A stretch of DNA of 64,000 nt from Botrytis cinerea B05.10. Its lineage: Eukaryota; Ascomycota; Leotiomycetes; Helotiales; Sclerotiniaceae. The stretch lies in assembly GCF_000143535.2 (NCBI RefSeq), contig NC_037324.1:62001-126000 (forward strand), written 5' to 3'. The position numbers and the translations under genes were made by a program. The notes beneath the pieces were generated by a model. That model searched no databases and was not told where the DNA came from. It was given only the letters and a program-made list of their open reading frames with translations. This document shows positions 9,892-21,339 of this stretch, one piece after another; position 1 is the first letter of the stretch, and each line of letters starts with the position of its first letter.

Positions 9892-10714
9892 AATTTATAT
9901 ACTTTTGATCATTCTTCGTTTATAGGGTTAGGAATTCTCGAATGTTATTCTGTGTAGCTATTCGCAAACAAAAAATTCGAGTCGATCAACTATCGTAGCC
10001 CCCGCTAAAAAATAACTTTCCTTTCAAGTGCATCAAAGAGACGGCGGATAATTCAAGTAATTCTTGTTACTAAGTGATTCATATGCATTTTACCATACTA
10101 TTTTCTTCGTAGTATCTTGAATGCGATGTTTCATTGAAATATCCTAATAAGTAATGTTGATAGCACTTGGATGGTAAGAAGAAATCTATAATTTCCCTTC
10201 AATCAACCACTAACTTCTTACTTCGTTCCCGAAACTCGTGATTGTACCATGTTGGTGTTAACTGGACCGATAAGTCCCAATGATCAAATAGCAAAATTAA
10301 ATCTCCATGTCCGTTGGAAGTAAAGATCTTGTTTACCAATATTTATGCATTGGATTGTGAAGCCAAAGATGCTGGTTTTAAAAGAAGGTCAGATGTATTG
10401 TGACATGAATGAATGTGCATGTGATTTTGAAAATTTCGTGTTACTTTTAGCTTTTGTACCTTTGAATCCAGAGCGAATGTAAACAATCAACACAATTACA
10501 TGCACATCATGAGGAAATCATAGTACTGTCAAGTTGATATGAACATAATTGGCCCGTCTATCAATTGCTCAGAGGCAAGTAGAAGCCAAAGAATTTCTAG
10601 AAATAATAAGCTGGTTCGCAAAAATTTGTTATTTTAACATGAAGTAGGTGTTCGAAGTTTAAACTTAGTCTTGATACAAAATTAACACAGAAAGTAACAA
10701 GATCTTAGATTAAT
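9892..10714. other. Intergenic, tail-to-tail, no gene seen
   Basis: Holds the 3' flanks of the convergent NMT1-like and Zn2Cys6 genes. No coding pattern was found on either strand. Confidence 0.5.
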
Positions 10715-12977
10715 TCACGTCCCCGTCATAGAGCCCATTCCTATATCTCCAAAATCCACATCCTGTAGCTCGGGCCACTGTGCGGCAAAGCTGAGCATCT
10801 CACTAAATGCGAAGTTGTCCGTTGATAACAGCATTGATGTATTATCGCCGCTAATTTCATTCGTAGTGGTAACACCACGAGAAGATGGTTGTAGTTGTTG
10901 CACCAAGTCTCTCATTTGCTTTTCGAATTCTATGCGATTTTGATACACATCTTCGGCGTTGTTGGCCACTAAGAAGTCGACCGTTGTTGAAGAGAGAGTA
11001 TCAAACACATCACGACAGCCTGCTGCCCCAGCAAAATTCTCTGACATAGCAGAGAGTGTGGAAGCACAGGACTGAAGTGTTGAAATGTTCTTGCTTACTG
11101 AATTTCGATTTCGTATTTCTTTCGAGTGCCAGAGTCCATATATAACTCCGAGACCGGCCATGAAGAGATGATGCACTGATTTCCATAGTACATCAATTTT
11201 TCCATCTCGCTGCAATAGTTTGATGCTTGTAATTAGTTTACAGGAGGCTTCAAATGACATGATCAGTTCTTCACTTGAAACCTGTATGACTATCGATGCA
11301 GGCCTATATAACAGAAGGATTGCATTATTATAAATCACATCCCAGTATGCCTGGTGAGCGAATATGGACGCAGGGTGAGCTTGGCTAAGTCTTGGAATAG
11401 TATTATACCATTGTTGTAGACGAGGTTGAATGTCCTGGACCCAAATGGAATAATTAATTCTGGGTGAAGCTATTCTAGGAGTCCAGGCTTGGGTGTGAAG
11501 CACATGCTTAATTTCGGACTCAAGTTTGGACATATTGAACATATGATTATGGGCTCGTTGTGTGTGAATGTCGAAATCATAGATCTCACGGGTAAGAGAA
11601 CCTCGGGAAACATTCCAGGGATTTGGAAGAGGCACATTCGTACTTTCATCAATGATGCCCAAGGGCCGACCGAGCGTTATAGACAGGACGCGATCAAACT
11701 GGTAGGTAGAATGCCAAAGGCGCCGGCGTTCGTGTAACAAATCCGGATCCATTGTTGAGGACTGTTCCTCGGTCTCCCAATGCAAGCCTATGTCAACACA
11801 TAATCTTAGTGCGAACCCCGTTAAATGCCACAAACTTCCATGGGAAGGGCAAAGTGAAACAAATTGTGCTAGCAATAAAATGGCACGAAGAGTCTCAAGA
11901 TCATTTTTCGAATAAGCAATGATCTTTTCAATTGACCCAATTGCTGACCGAAAGCAACCTTCGCTTTGAGACGGGCGACCTCCGGATGGATTGGGAACAT
12001 CACAAAGAGCAATAGCAAGGATCATGTAAGCCATAAAGGTATCGTTCTCAGCTCTTTGATCTGAAGATTGGGGATCATCCCTAGAGCGATATGCACCCTC
12101 GACAGCTTTCTCGACTTGTGTCCGATTGACAATAGGTAGATGAGGAGTACGATATTGGAAATAGACTCCAACCAGATGATCTGCAGCGTGGCGTGGGGGA
12201 AGAGAAGCCTCGGCTGTTGGTACGGATGAAAATGGATCATAAGAATTTTGCTTGGAGGACGGAGAAGAAGGGAGGGAGTCGATGCGAATTGCTGCCATCA
12301 CCATTCTGGCTAGCGTTATCCCACTGCTTTGTCCCAGAAAGCGAGGTTGTCTTGAGGGCTCAACAACGACACTTCTCACACTTTTGACTAAGTTCTGAAA
12401 GTGACTTGTGCTTGTGCTCGACGTTACTGAATTTGCTGTAGGAACAATAACAAAATCGGTTCTGGTCGGGGAACATGGCTCGACAGGAGTGGGACTTTCG
12501 GTATCAATTGAAGAACTGTTTCCGATTTGCATACGCAATTCTTCGTTTTGCTTTCGTAGCTCTCGATTTTCTCGTGTTGTACTCTCCAACTGCGCCTCTA
12601 AATTGGCGACATAGTTGCGTGGTATCTTGATAAAGCTTAGAGATTGACGACGAAGGAAGTTTAGATTGACATTATTAGCTTACCTCGACTTGTTTGCCTG
12701 AGTGATAGGTCAAGCATGGGCTGCGTGCACTTTCGCAATTGGAGCAATTCGGACTCTTCAAATCACACTGTACATTTACTCCAATATCAGCGAAAAAAAG
12801 ATCGGACTAGAGCGAGGTTGATAATTACTTTCTGCTTTCTCCGACGACATCTATGCAGGTCAGCACTGAATTCTCGCTTTGCTATGCTATCTTTGCACTT
12901 GTAACCATTCCGACTCACCTCTGACATGCGGTCACACCTTTGGCGAGCCTCTGAGTGGGGCGCGATGATGCTTGCAT
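10715..12977 (-). CDS. Zn2Cys6 transcription factor, fungal_trans middle domain
   Basis: Four exons: 12977-12919, 12850-12829 (22-nt microexon), 12767-12684 and 12625-10715, giving 691 residues. The binuclear zinc cluster is assembled across three exons: CQRCRRRKQKC, then DLKSPNCSNCESARSPC, with regular CxxCx6C..CxxCx6C spacing at about residues 19-45. A short IPRNYVANLEAQLE linker and dimerising coiled coil follow, then a Ser/Thr-rich stretch and the fungal_trans (PF04082-type) domain with LVGVYFQYRTPHLPIVNRTQ and LCVDIGLHWETEEQ. It acts in the nucleus as a pathway regulator. It is transcribed divergently from the Dal5-type permease with 598 bp between the starts, a common arrangement of regulator and target, so the permease and possibly the NMT1-like gene are likely targets (inference). 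Confidence 0.9.
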
Positions 12978-13310
12978 TGAGTATCTACCCTACTTTCGGG
13001 ATTCAATTCTAAGACAAAGGTGGATATTTTGATGATCGATGGTCTGTATTTTGATAGTAAAGGGGGGTCATGTAGAAGTTGGATGTAAACACATTAGGTG
13101 GGGAGGTTGTGTAGATAAACCAAAGTCGCGATGAGTTTTCGGAACAATCCGATCTGCTCTTGATCGAAACCAATCACCCCCATTGTTGAAGATACACAAC
13201 AAATCTCGCAGTTCTAGTACAATAATATTATCTGGAGTGAAGTGATTGGGTTACTCCGCCAGCCATAACAAGGACGAGTACCATTGGCCGCACGGATAAA
13301 ACCATCATCC

Positions 13311-13362
13311 TTATCGGTTTATCATAAGACACTCGATAAGGAACCTCTTATCAATGTTATCA
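13311..13362. promoter_or_regulatory. Cluster of five HGATAR sites upstream of permease
   Basis: HGATAR cores at 13311-13316(-), 13319-13324(-), 13334-13339(+), 13348-13353(-) and 13357-13362(-), five sites in 52 bp, about 215 bp before the permease ATG. CCTTATCG and CGATAAGG also form an inverted pair. Such clusters upstream of Dal5-family genes are the classic target of nitrogen-metabolite regulators of the AreA/Nit2/Gln3 kind. The rest of 12978-13575 holds no gene. Confidence 0.6.
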
Positions 13363-13575
13363 TGGTATTTTGAGGTTGATTTGGATGTTGATGTTCGATC
13401 GATGAGATACCAAACTTTGAACCGTGAGAGATGTAAGATCTTCATGGGAATTTATAAAGTGTACATGTATATAAAGCAGAGCATGTTTACTATCTTCATC
13501 ACTTGTCTCGTAAAATCGCAGCGTTTTTTAATTAGATTGTGAAATAATTATCCGAGTATTCACACAATCTTTTCA

Positions 13576-15221
13576 ATGGAGTCCAGCCCAACAATGGCGA
13601 AGACAGATTCTCTCAAAAGAAACATCGATACCGACGCCAAAAATCATGTTGACGGTACCTGTGTCTCCGAGATGACAGGCACAGTCCTAGAAATCGACCC
13701 AAAAAAAGAAGCAGCCGCACTCAGAAAATTCGACAAATATGTTCTCCCTGTTTCAGTGATTTTTCTCGTCTTGTCTACTCTAGATCGAAACAATGTGAGT
13801 TGTACTATTGATCCTCAAAGATATTCCTCCCTAAATTTAAATAGCTTGGAAATGCTAGAACTTTTGGGTTTGACGAGGATGTCGGACTCAAGAGCGGTGA
13901 ATTTGGTAACATAACTACATTGTCGAGTGTCTGCACCATAATCTTTGAGCTTCCTTGGGTCTTGGCCGTGAGAAGGTTTGGAGCCAATAAAGCAATCGGC
14001 ACTGCATTCGTCCTCTGGAGTGCTTGTACACTTGGAACTGCGTTCATTCATACCTACGCTCAAGCCATCGTAGTTCGTATGATTTTGAATGCTGCCGAAG
14101 CTGGTCTTGCCCAAGGTTTCGCTTTCTTATTCTCTACCATATATCCCAGAGAATCAGCAGGAAAGCGTATAATGACGACGAATGTTGCCCAATGCATATC
14201 CGGTGCTTTTGGGGGATTATTTGCATATGCTGTTCAGACTATGGGGACGAGGAGAGGCCTCGCAGCATGGAGGTGGCTATTCATTGTCGAGTTTTGTATT
14301 ACAATACTTATTTGCGGCATCGGTTGGATATTTCTTCCAAATTCGGTTGAGACAGCTTGGTTCTTGAATGAAGAAGAAAAAGAGACAATGCGATTGAAGA
14401 AAATTCGAGACTTTGCAATCAGGGGCGAAGAAAAGTTCGACCGCAAATGGATCAAAATCGCTTTCGCAGACCCTTTTGTCTATCTGCTTGGTATAGCTTT
14501 TTTCACTTCATCCGTGGCTATCAATGGATTTGGCGTCTTTTTACCTACTATTCTTTCTGGTCTTGGGTGAGTTTCCACAATTAATGGAACCCGAACTTTC
14601 AATAATTTAACTAATTCAATTCAGATACAACTCGCTCGCGGCAAACTATATGACTATTCCGATTTATGTTGTTGGTCTTATTTCCCTGATTATCCAGGTC
14701 TACTTTTCGGATAAATACAAGAAGCGAGGAGTTTTCATCGTTGCATGTTGTGTTCCGGTTGCAGTTGGATATCTTATATGCGTAGGGACACCTAGTAATG
14801 GAGCTGGCTATGCTGGAATGTTCATTCTTGTACTAGGTGAGCAATTATCATGTCATCTTCACATATTAAGACTAACAACAATTTCATAGGGCTTTATCCT
14901 ATCTCTACTCTGGCTGTAACTTGGATTTCCACAAATTTATCCCCAGATGATAAACGTTCGATTGGAATGCCCATAGCATATTCAATTGCAAATGTATCTT
15001 CGCTAGTATCGTCTCAGCTATACCCAACTCAACAAGGTCCACGATATATTGTTGGTAATTCAGTCTCAGCTGGTCTCACAGTTGTCGCTGGCTTCCTTTA
15101 TGGTGCATGTTGGTTCTTACTTCGACGCAGAAATTCAAAGAAAGAGAAGCTTATTGCAGAAGGAGCTACAACAAATGGCTTGAAAGGTGACATGAGCCTT
15201 GATTCTATGTATATTCTTTAG
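13576..15221 (+). CDS. MFS permease, anion:cation symporter (Dal5/Tna1/Thi73-like)
   Basis: Four exons: 13576-13794, 13845-14566, 14625-14836 and 14890-15221, giving 494 residues. Family marks: STLDRNN then LGNARTFGFDED after the first intron (the loop after helix 1), FELPWVLAVRRFGANK, RMILNAAEAGLAQGF and RWLFIVEF. Twelve membrane helices are expected. Members carry allantoate, nicotinate, pantothenate, biotin or thiamine-related anions at the plasma membrane with protons; the substrate here is unknown. Divergent from the Zn2Cys6 regulator, with a tight GATA-site cluster in the shared promoter. Together with the NMT1-like gene this suggests uptake and use of a nitrogenous heterocycle or vitamin precursor, which is inference. 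Confidence 0.88.
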
Positions 15222-16081
15222 AGAGTCGAGATAAATTGTGAAATGATTATTTGAGCAATAGATGCTGAAGATGAATTGAGATTGATCTTTTAAAGATTCA
15301 AATCCGCGTACTTCGAGTGTATTTGTGTGAACGAAGTGAATGACTTCAATTCAATTAAAACTTTAATATAGATATTTTAATAAAGCCCTAAGCGAATGTG
15401 AAAGAGACTCGCTCTTTCAGTGAAACTTACTACTTTCGATACGTAGCTAGCTCTTTAGACAGAATACAATTAGACATATAGGACCTACACAATCCGTGGG
15501 TGCTACGTCTTCCGTATCCTTCTCGTACCAACAGTATTGAAAAATTGAATGGTGTATGATATGAGTTTAGCTACACGACAAAAGCTCTGATAATTGGGTA
15601 GTCGAGAGTGAGCAGGTGTGAAGTTTTTTTTTACCTGAGAGACTGTCCACCAATTCATTACTCAACAGGAACCAAGAAAGATAGATACTCCAGGCTATAA
15701 ATCAATGATAAAGAACTCCTACGATAAATTTGAACACAAGACACAAGTTCTGTCTACTAGGCGGCTTGTTGAATAATCACTAGGCTGAAATAAGCGACGA
15801 CCTCGCTAAATTCATCATGTGTATTGTACCAAAGATGTGGGTTCTTGAAATCAAGCTGAAAATAAATTTAAATGAACGCTTTTTCGAATGAATCTTTGAG
15901 CTTGATACAATTTTGGATTCTAGCATCAATAAAAATGGACATTTGTTGAAGATTAATATTTCAATTCGGAATATCAATGCCGTAAGGAATGAACAGCAGA
16001 TATATAATATTTAAATACAATAAGGTTGCAATGTCGCCAAGGAACTAATCAGAAAACAATATTTTCACAACTTCGCTTCAA
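15222..16081. other. Intergenic, no gene seen
   Basis: AT-moderate sequence between convergent genes; no exon-like pattern. Confidence 0.5.
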
Positions 16082-16137
16082 CTCCTCCTCCCCCTCCTCC
16101 TTCTCCTCCTCCTCACTCCTCATCACTCCTCCACTCC
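16082..16137 (+). repeat. CTC/CCT polypyrimidine tract
   Basis: Imperfect CTCCTC microsatellite just downstream of the stop codon of the PhiA-like gene, so probably in its 3' UTR (GA-rich in the mRNA sense). Confidence 0.6.
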
Positions 16138-16146
16138 ATTCTTGAT

Positions 16147-16765
16147 TTAAGCGTACTCCCAAGCGGAAGGGCTTTCACCGGTGTATGGGACAGTAGCGAC
16201 AGCGATACCGGTGCAGTTTCCAGTACCAGATCCACCAGGGGTAATGAAGACGGCGTAAACGCCGTCAGACTCGCGGCATGCAATGAATCCGTAGTCAGGG
16301 AAGGACAAAGATCCGAGGGAGCCGTTCTCTCCAGCGGTGTAAACCCATCCACTGGTGACTCCACCGTGGGTATCGGCGGAGTGTGGTTGAGTGTAGGATA
16401 CCGAGTAGTCGGTACCGATGTAAACTTGTTGGCCTCCTGGAACCTCAGTGTTCAAACTGATAGTGCTTTCACCAGCTACGAAGGTTGTAGAAGTACCGGC
16501 TGTAAAATCATTAATCATGGCTATTCGTAATTAGATTGTGAACTCAAGACTTACCAGGGCAGCCAGTAGCCAAAGGGCAGTACGAGGAAGTCTCCTTTCC
16601 AATGTAGAGACGACCTCCATTAGCGACGATTGCTTGGTTTTGGAGATCGGTACCGGATCTGATGGAGATAAGGCCGAAGGCATCGCTTGCAGCACGTGCA
16701 GAGACAATGGGGGTTGCAGCAGCAGAGCTGGCAAGGAGGGTAGCGATGAAGGTCTTGGAGAACAT
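16147..16765 (-). CDS. Secreted PhiA / IgE-binding-like cell wall protein
   Basis: Two exons, 16765-16555 and 16499-16147, encode 187 residues. The start at 16765 is chosen because it opens a signal peptide (MFSKTFIATLLASSAAATP); the in-frame ATG at 16888 lies in a leader-like stretch without secretion character. The mature part matches the Aspergillus PhiA family: FGLISIRSGT, GGRLYIGKETSSYCP, VPGGQQVYIG, YGFIACRESDGVYAVF and a WEYA C-terminus, with a few conserved cysteines. PhiA is a wall protein linked to phialide and conidium development, and homologues are abundant secreted proteins and allergens. Family length (about 185) agrees. The promoter side (above 16765) has a pyrimidine-rich leader. 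Confidence 0.88.
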
Positions 16766-19157
16766 GTTGATTATTGTTGAGTTGGTATGTATTACGTTAA
16801 ATTGTAAAGTAGTGTTTGTGTATTTGGTTGCTTGATATGAAGATGTGATGTGTTGATGATGGTTTAATCTCGAGAACTTCCTCGACATTTATATATCCAG
16901 ATCTTTCAATTGTCCCCTTTCATTCCATGGGAGTCTATCGTTTAGCCATGACTTCATCCTTAATCGCCAGCACACACTAAAATTTCCCGCAGCCCATTAA
17001 ATCTGGAGAAAGTATGGATACTTTCTCCTAGTTTCTCCAATTTGATTGGTGCGGAAGATTGCATCAACAATTCTCCTTTCTCCTTTCCTCAGAATTCCGC
17101 AATGAGGCTTGAACAACTTCGACATGGATCCATAAATTGCTCGTATTAGAGACTTGGCACTGTTGTTTGCATCCATCATTGAAGTCAGAAATTAAGTTGC
17201 TACCCTGCTTTAAAGCGGGTTTCTCCACAAATTTAATGGCAATGAATGGACGAAAAAGGGGTTTAAACTTTACCCATCAATCTCGGTCAGACGGCATCTT
17301 CATGCCCTATTAAGGCTTGATCGATTAGTATGTTTCCAGAAATATGGTAGAATAAAATGGATGAGCTCCAAAAAAGATTATTATGACCATGCTCTTTGTA
17401 CACAGCCACTTCTTCATGAACAAGGTTAAAGATCTGATAGGAACTCTACTGACGAAATTTGACAAATGCCAAGTACAAATTATCAGATGCCGAAAGCATA
17501 AGTATTGCTTGTGCTCAGCGCCACGGGGGACCAAAGCATTAGTGTTGACTGCCGATCAGTGATGACGATCGTCACCATTTGTTCGTATTCTGAAAATAGA
17601 TCTCGGGGTTGTATTATTCCATCATAAAATCATAATTCAATTTAGTGTCTTGTAATTCATGATCTAGCTATGCACAAAGGGTACAAGGGTATGTGCAAGT
17701 GCTGGTGAAATTGAGGGAATGACAGCGAAAACTAATGAAAATTCACCAGAATAAATTCCAAGGGTCCATAACTTTTGCGTTTTCGACGGTCCCGAAAAGC
17801 CGACAAGGTGGCTTGTGTGTCGATCATGACCGCATTCTCATGCTTGTTAGAAGCGAGCTCAACAAGCGCTTTGGACTTTGGATGAGACAAGAGAACTACA
17901 ACTTGCATTCAGAAAACAAAGAATCAGGGGATTCTCGTATTTCTCAATTCGAACCGAATATTTGACAAAGGATGTCTCGTGTTGCGTTTTTAGTACTGAA
18001 TCAATGTCGTGCACGTCGGTGAGTCGGTCTAAATGCAAAGCCACTAACGCAGGTGTAAGGAGATCAGCATTTCGAATAACATACCGTTCGTGATCGATGG
18101 GACTTCATAATTGCATTTAGCTTCGTATTATTCGAGGTTTGCCTTGTATCGGTCTTCTGAATTATATCAAGGAGCTACTGTCTGGCGATTCCACTGAGAA
18201 ATGAACGATGTGTTGGCCAAATCTCGTATTTACTTCTCTCGGACCCGGGGGGTTAACAACTGGATCTGGAGGACAAAACTTTGATTTTGATGAGCAAACG
18301 AAGAAGCTGCAATATTGCAAGATGGGTCGAGAAGATAGCCTTGGAAAGTTCAATCAAGGGCAACAATGATCATGCAGTCTACAAATATTGGGCTTTCGTT
18401 GATTGTGAGTCTTGAAAGGCTTCACTCTTGTTGTCTTACGGTATCATCTCGGACATAGAAACAAATTTTGATAATGCTAGCAGTTATTTCTCCAGAAGAT
18501 TGTGATCTTCATTAGACCAGCGACTTCAACAACTCACCATCGACGATTGATCACTTGTCCACAGCTCTCGTGCTAAATTATTTCCAGCTACTTCTGCTGA
18601 GGTTTCACCCAATATTTCTTGTGCTTGACACATCAACGTTGTCTACACTTGCTACCTAGCAATTCCTCCCCCAAAAAGCTTTTAAAGGTAACTCACCGAC
18701 TTCTTCGTATATGCAGTGTTGCTTGGTAATGGCTTTTGTCCCTCGAAGGCTTATTGAGCAAACCGCACTCCTACGAATAGGAGAACCCGCTACCCGCCGT
18801 TGACAGGAACTTACAAACCCCTAACTCATAGTTACACGACACGTAACATTTCATTACCAACAAGTACTGCTCGAACGGCAATATGCTACAATCGAAGCGG
18901 CAGCAAACCCGATCTTCCAGATGAACGCAAGAGTGTAAATTCCACCAGGCATTGAAGCTTGAAATGAACTTCTGAGGGGTAATGAGAGGTGATACCTACG
19001 ATATGGTGAGAGACACTAACTGATATCGACACTGCTTGAAACCTTATAACAAAGTATCATGAAAGAAGTGTCAATAATTTTAGTCAGAGGGAATCAAGAT
19101 ATTAGATTTTTTGAAAACAGATTATCATATAAGTTTCTATATCAAGCACAAGCTTCC
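16766..19157. other. Long intergenic stretch, no gene seen
   Basis: About 2.4 kb. A 76-codon frame at 17735-17965 (plus) is ordinary in composition but has no family signature or convincing splice context; I do not call it. Otherwise nothing was found apart from the PhiA promoter side and the 5S upstream region. Confidence 0.4.
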
Positions 19158-19276
19158 ACATACGACCATAGACTGAGGAGAATTGGGCATCCCGTCCGCT
19201 CTGCCAGCCACAAGCCTCAGATCGGTGGATTAGTAGTTGGGTGGGTGACCACCAGCGAATCCCTACTGTTGTATGT
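19158..19276 (+). rRNA. 5S ribosomal RNA
   Basis: 119 nt starting ACATACGACCAT and ending TGTTGTATGT, which pair as helix I. Internal blocks CATCCCGTCCGCTCTGCC and TTAGTAGTTGGGTGGGTGAC are near-identical to filamentous ascomycete 5S RNA and include the pol III internal control region. It is a single dispersed copy outside the rDNA, the normal arrangement in Pezizomycotina. Confidence 0.95.
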
Positions 19277-19289
19277 TTATATTCGTTCC

Positions 19290-19294
19290 TTTTT
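19290..19294 (+). terminator. RNA polymerase III terminator of 5S gene
   Basis: A run of five T on the non-template strand, 13 nt after the 5S 3' end. Confidence 0.7.
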
Positions 19295-21339
19295 GGTCTT
19301 TCAGAATTCAGCAGGAGTCAAGTCCATTATATCCTACTTGAAAGCCTTGTTATTGGATGATCTGAATGACCGGTCAAGCTTCACTTCTCAACTTCATTGT
19401 TTCGTGGTTGAGACCTTAGACAACGAGGTGAACTCCAGAAAGAAATTCACGCCTTGAGTGTATGTGCCAGAGACAATAGATGATGATAACTTCGACCACC
19501 TCAGGAATTTCTCCCTATTGTGAAAGCCTAGTACCTAAAAAAAAAACAGAAACCCGATACATTCCGCTGTTGTTTGTCTCACTCTTGATATACGAGGCAA
19601 TATGGTCGCATCAGATTACCACATCTTTCCACTTAGTCTACCCTCATCTAGTTCATCGTTACTCAACTTATTTCTCTACAGTTCGCCCATGTTTGTATAT
19701 ATATCTACATTTGCCATGATGGCAATACTGTAACGTGAATTCAAATAAGGCGCTAATCTTAGCAAAACGATAAAAGACATTTGTTTACATCCATGAAATA
19801 CAAAACAAATACCATAGCTCACAATGGATAAAGGTCTTCTGCCTTTCGTATCGGGTGCTGATGCCAACTCAAAGAGCAGACAGGATAATCAGAGGCACAG
19901 CAAGTGAGCAATACAAGTAAATACTATATAAACCCCTTTAAACCTGAGAGTTTCGAACTTCATTACATGTGAAAATTTTGTCCAAAGGCAATGGTAGAAA
20001 AAATAACACTTGCAATCAGAAGTACACTGCCAGCTGCCAACTGTCAATTCAGCAATTGAAGCACCATTGAGTGTGGGGTTGGAACCACTTCCCCAACTAT
20101 TCTCTAGTCCAATTGGAACCGATGTTGGCAGTGGATTTGACGTTGCGGTTGGCAATGCAGATACGAATACTACACTAGCCAGAGTCTCTACAGGACTCGA
20201 TAGTTGTTGGTACAAGCCAGGACAGGCACCTTGAGCGTTTTCGTCCTGCGCATATATTAGTCGACTGCCAGTTTTAGTTTCATGCATATTGAAACTTATC
20301 GATTTAGACAAGCACAGTGAAAGTAAGCTTAATTAATTAGCCTCCATGGCTTGCTTGTTTGGGGTTTCGCCCACAAGATATGCGGGAACTGAGAGTGTAC
20401 CAAACACGACCGCAAACATAATGGCAATGGATTAAAGAATCGCGATCTAAACAAACTCGAATTTCTGATCATTTGAAATAGACTTTGCGAGGCTTGCTCT
20501 GGAAAGCTCTGAGAAGCTCTGTCTGCTCATTTGCTTCTCCGTGATGTCGTTTGGGCGAGGCAATCTATTACAGATTTGTTGTGTCATACCTTCTTGCATG
20601 AATAGAAACCAATCTATTCATTCTCGTTTTAAGATGCCGCGGTGTATTTGCCCACTTTGCTATGGGGTAGGACTTCGAGTGATTTGCAATCGAAATGAAT
20701 ACCATACCATTCGCAAAAGGCGCTGAACGCTAGCAAAGACTAACAATTTCAAGGCCAATTGGCTTCTCTCTAAATGAATTAAGAAACCTTAAAATAAAAA
20801 CATTTGACAAAAATACCAGGTAATTGTTTGCCACAACCCTAATCCACGATAAGCTTAAATAATCAATCCTTGCTAGCGTTCAGCGCATTTTGCGAATCAA
20901 TATGGTCACAGCTTAACCGAGGAAATCCACCTTGTAGGTTCAAAGGGCGTGATCGTCGATGCGGCTGATGCTTATTCTAGAGAGGCGTCTATCTGGGTAT
21001 GCAGGCCACAAGCCATCAAGTATAGCAGAAACGAATAGGTATTTAAAGAGATTGTTTAGCCAGAGATCGGTCAATTTCTGGAGGTGAAACAAAGAGACCC
21101 TCATGGTAATCCTACCCCATTGAGTGTGAAATTATCATTCGTATCGATTCCAAAGCCCAATGAAAAGTTTGAAAGCATGTTATTAAGCCTCTTCGGCTAC
21201 CCATCAAGTTCCATACTTCCATAACAATTATCTCGGTTCTTTAGACCCCAATATTTTGACAAACGTTCTCTGTTCACTTTATCTTACATCTCACTGCTTT
21301 CCAAGCACAAGTAAGTCGCAGTGCTAGTTTAAGGTAGTA
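19295..21339. other. Intergenic, one doubtful exon
   Basis: On the minus strand 20245-19889 stays open behind a good acceptor (CTAAT branch-like motif, then GCGCAG). It starts DENAQGACPGLYQQLSSP and contains Pro/Ser/Thr-rich sequence and a few Cys. A possible upstream signal-like start (MFAVVFGTLSVPAYL, near 20430) would need a weak GTGGGC donor. No family is recognised, so it is left as a note. The remainder holds nothing clear. Confidence 0.25.

Noticed and set aside
16531..16780. Plus-strand 80-codon frame over the PhiA-like gene
   Set aside because: It is the antisense shadow of exon 1 of the secreted protein.
19889..20245. Minus-strand exon-like frame behind a good acceptor
   Set aside because: A fitting first exon needs a weak GTGGGC donor, and the C-terminal part looks like random translated sequence; kept only as a note in the intergenic entry.
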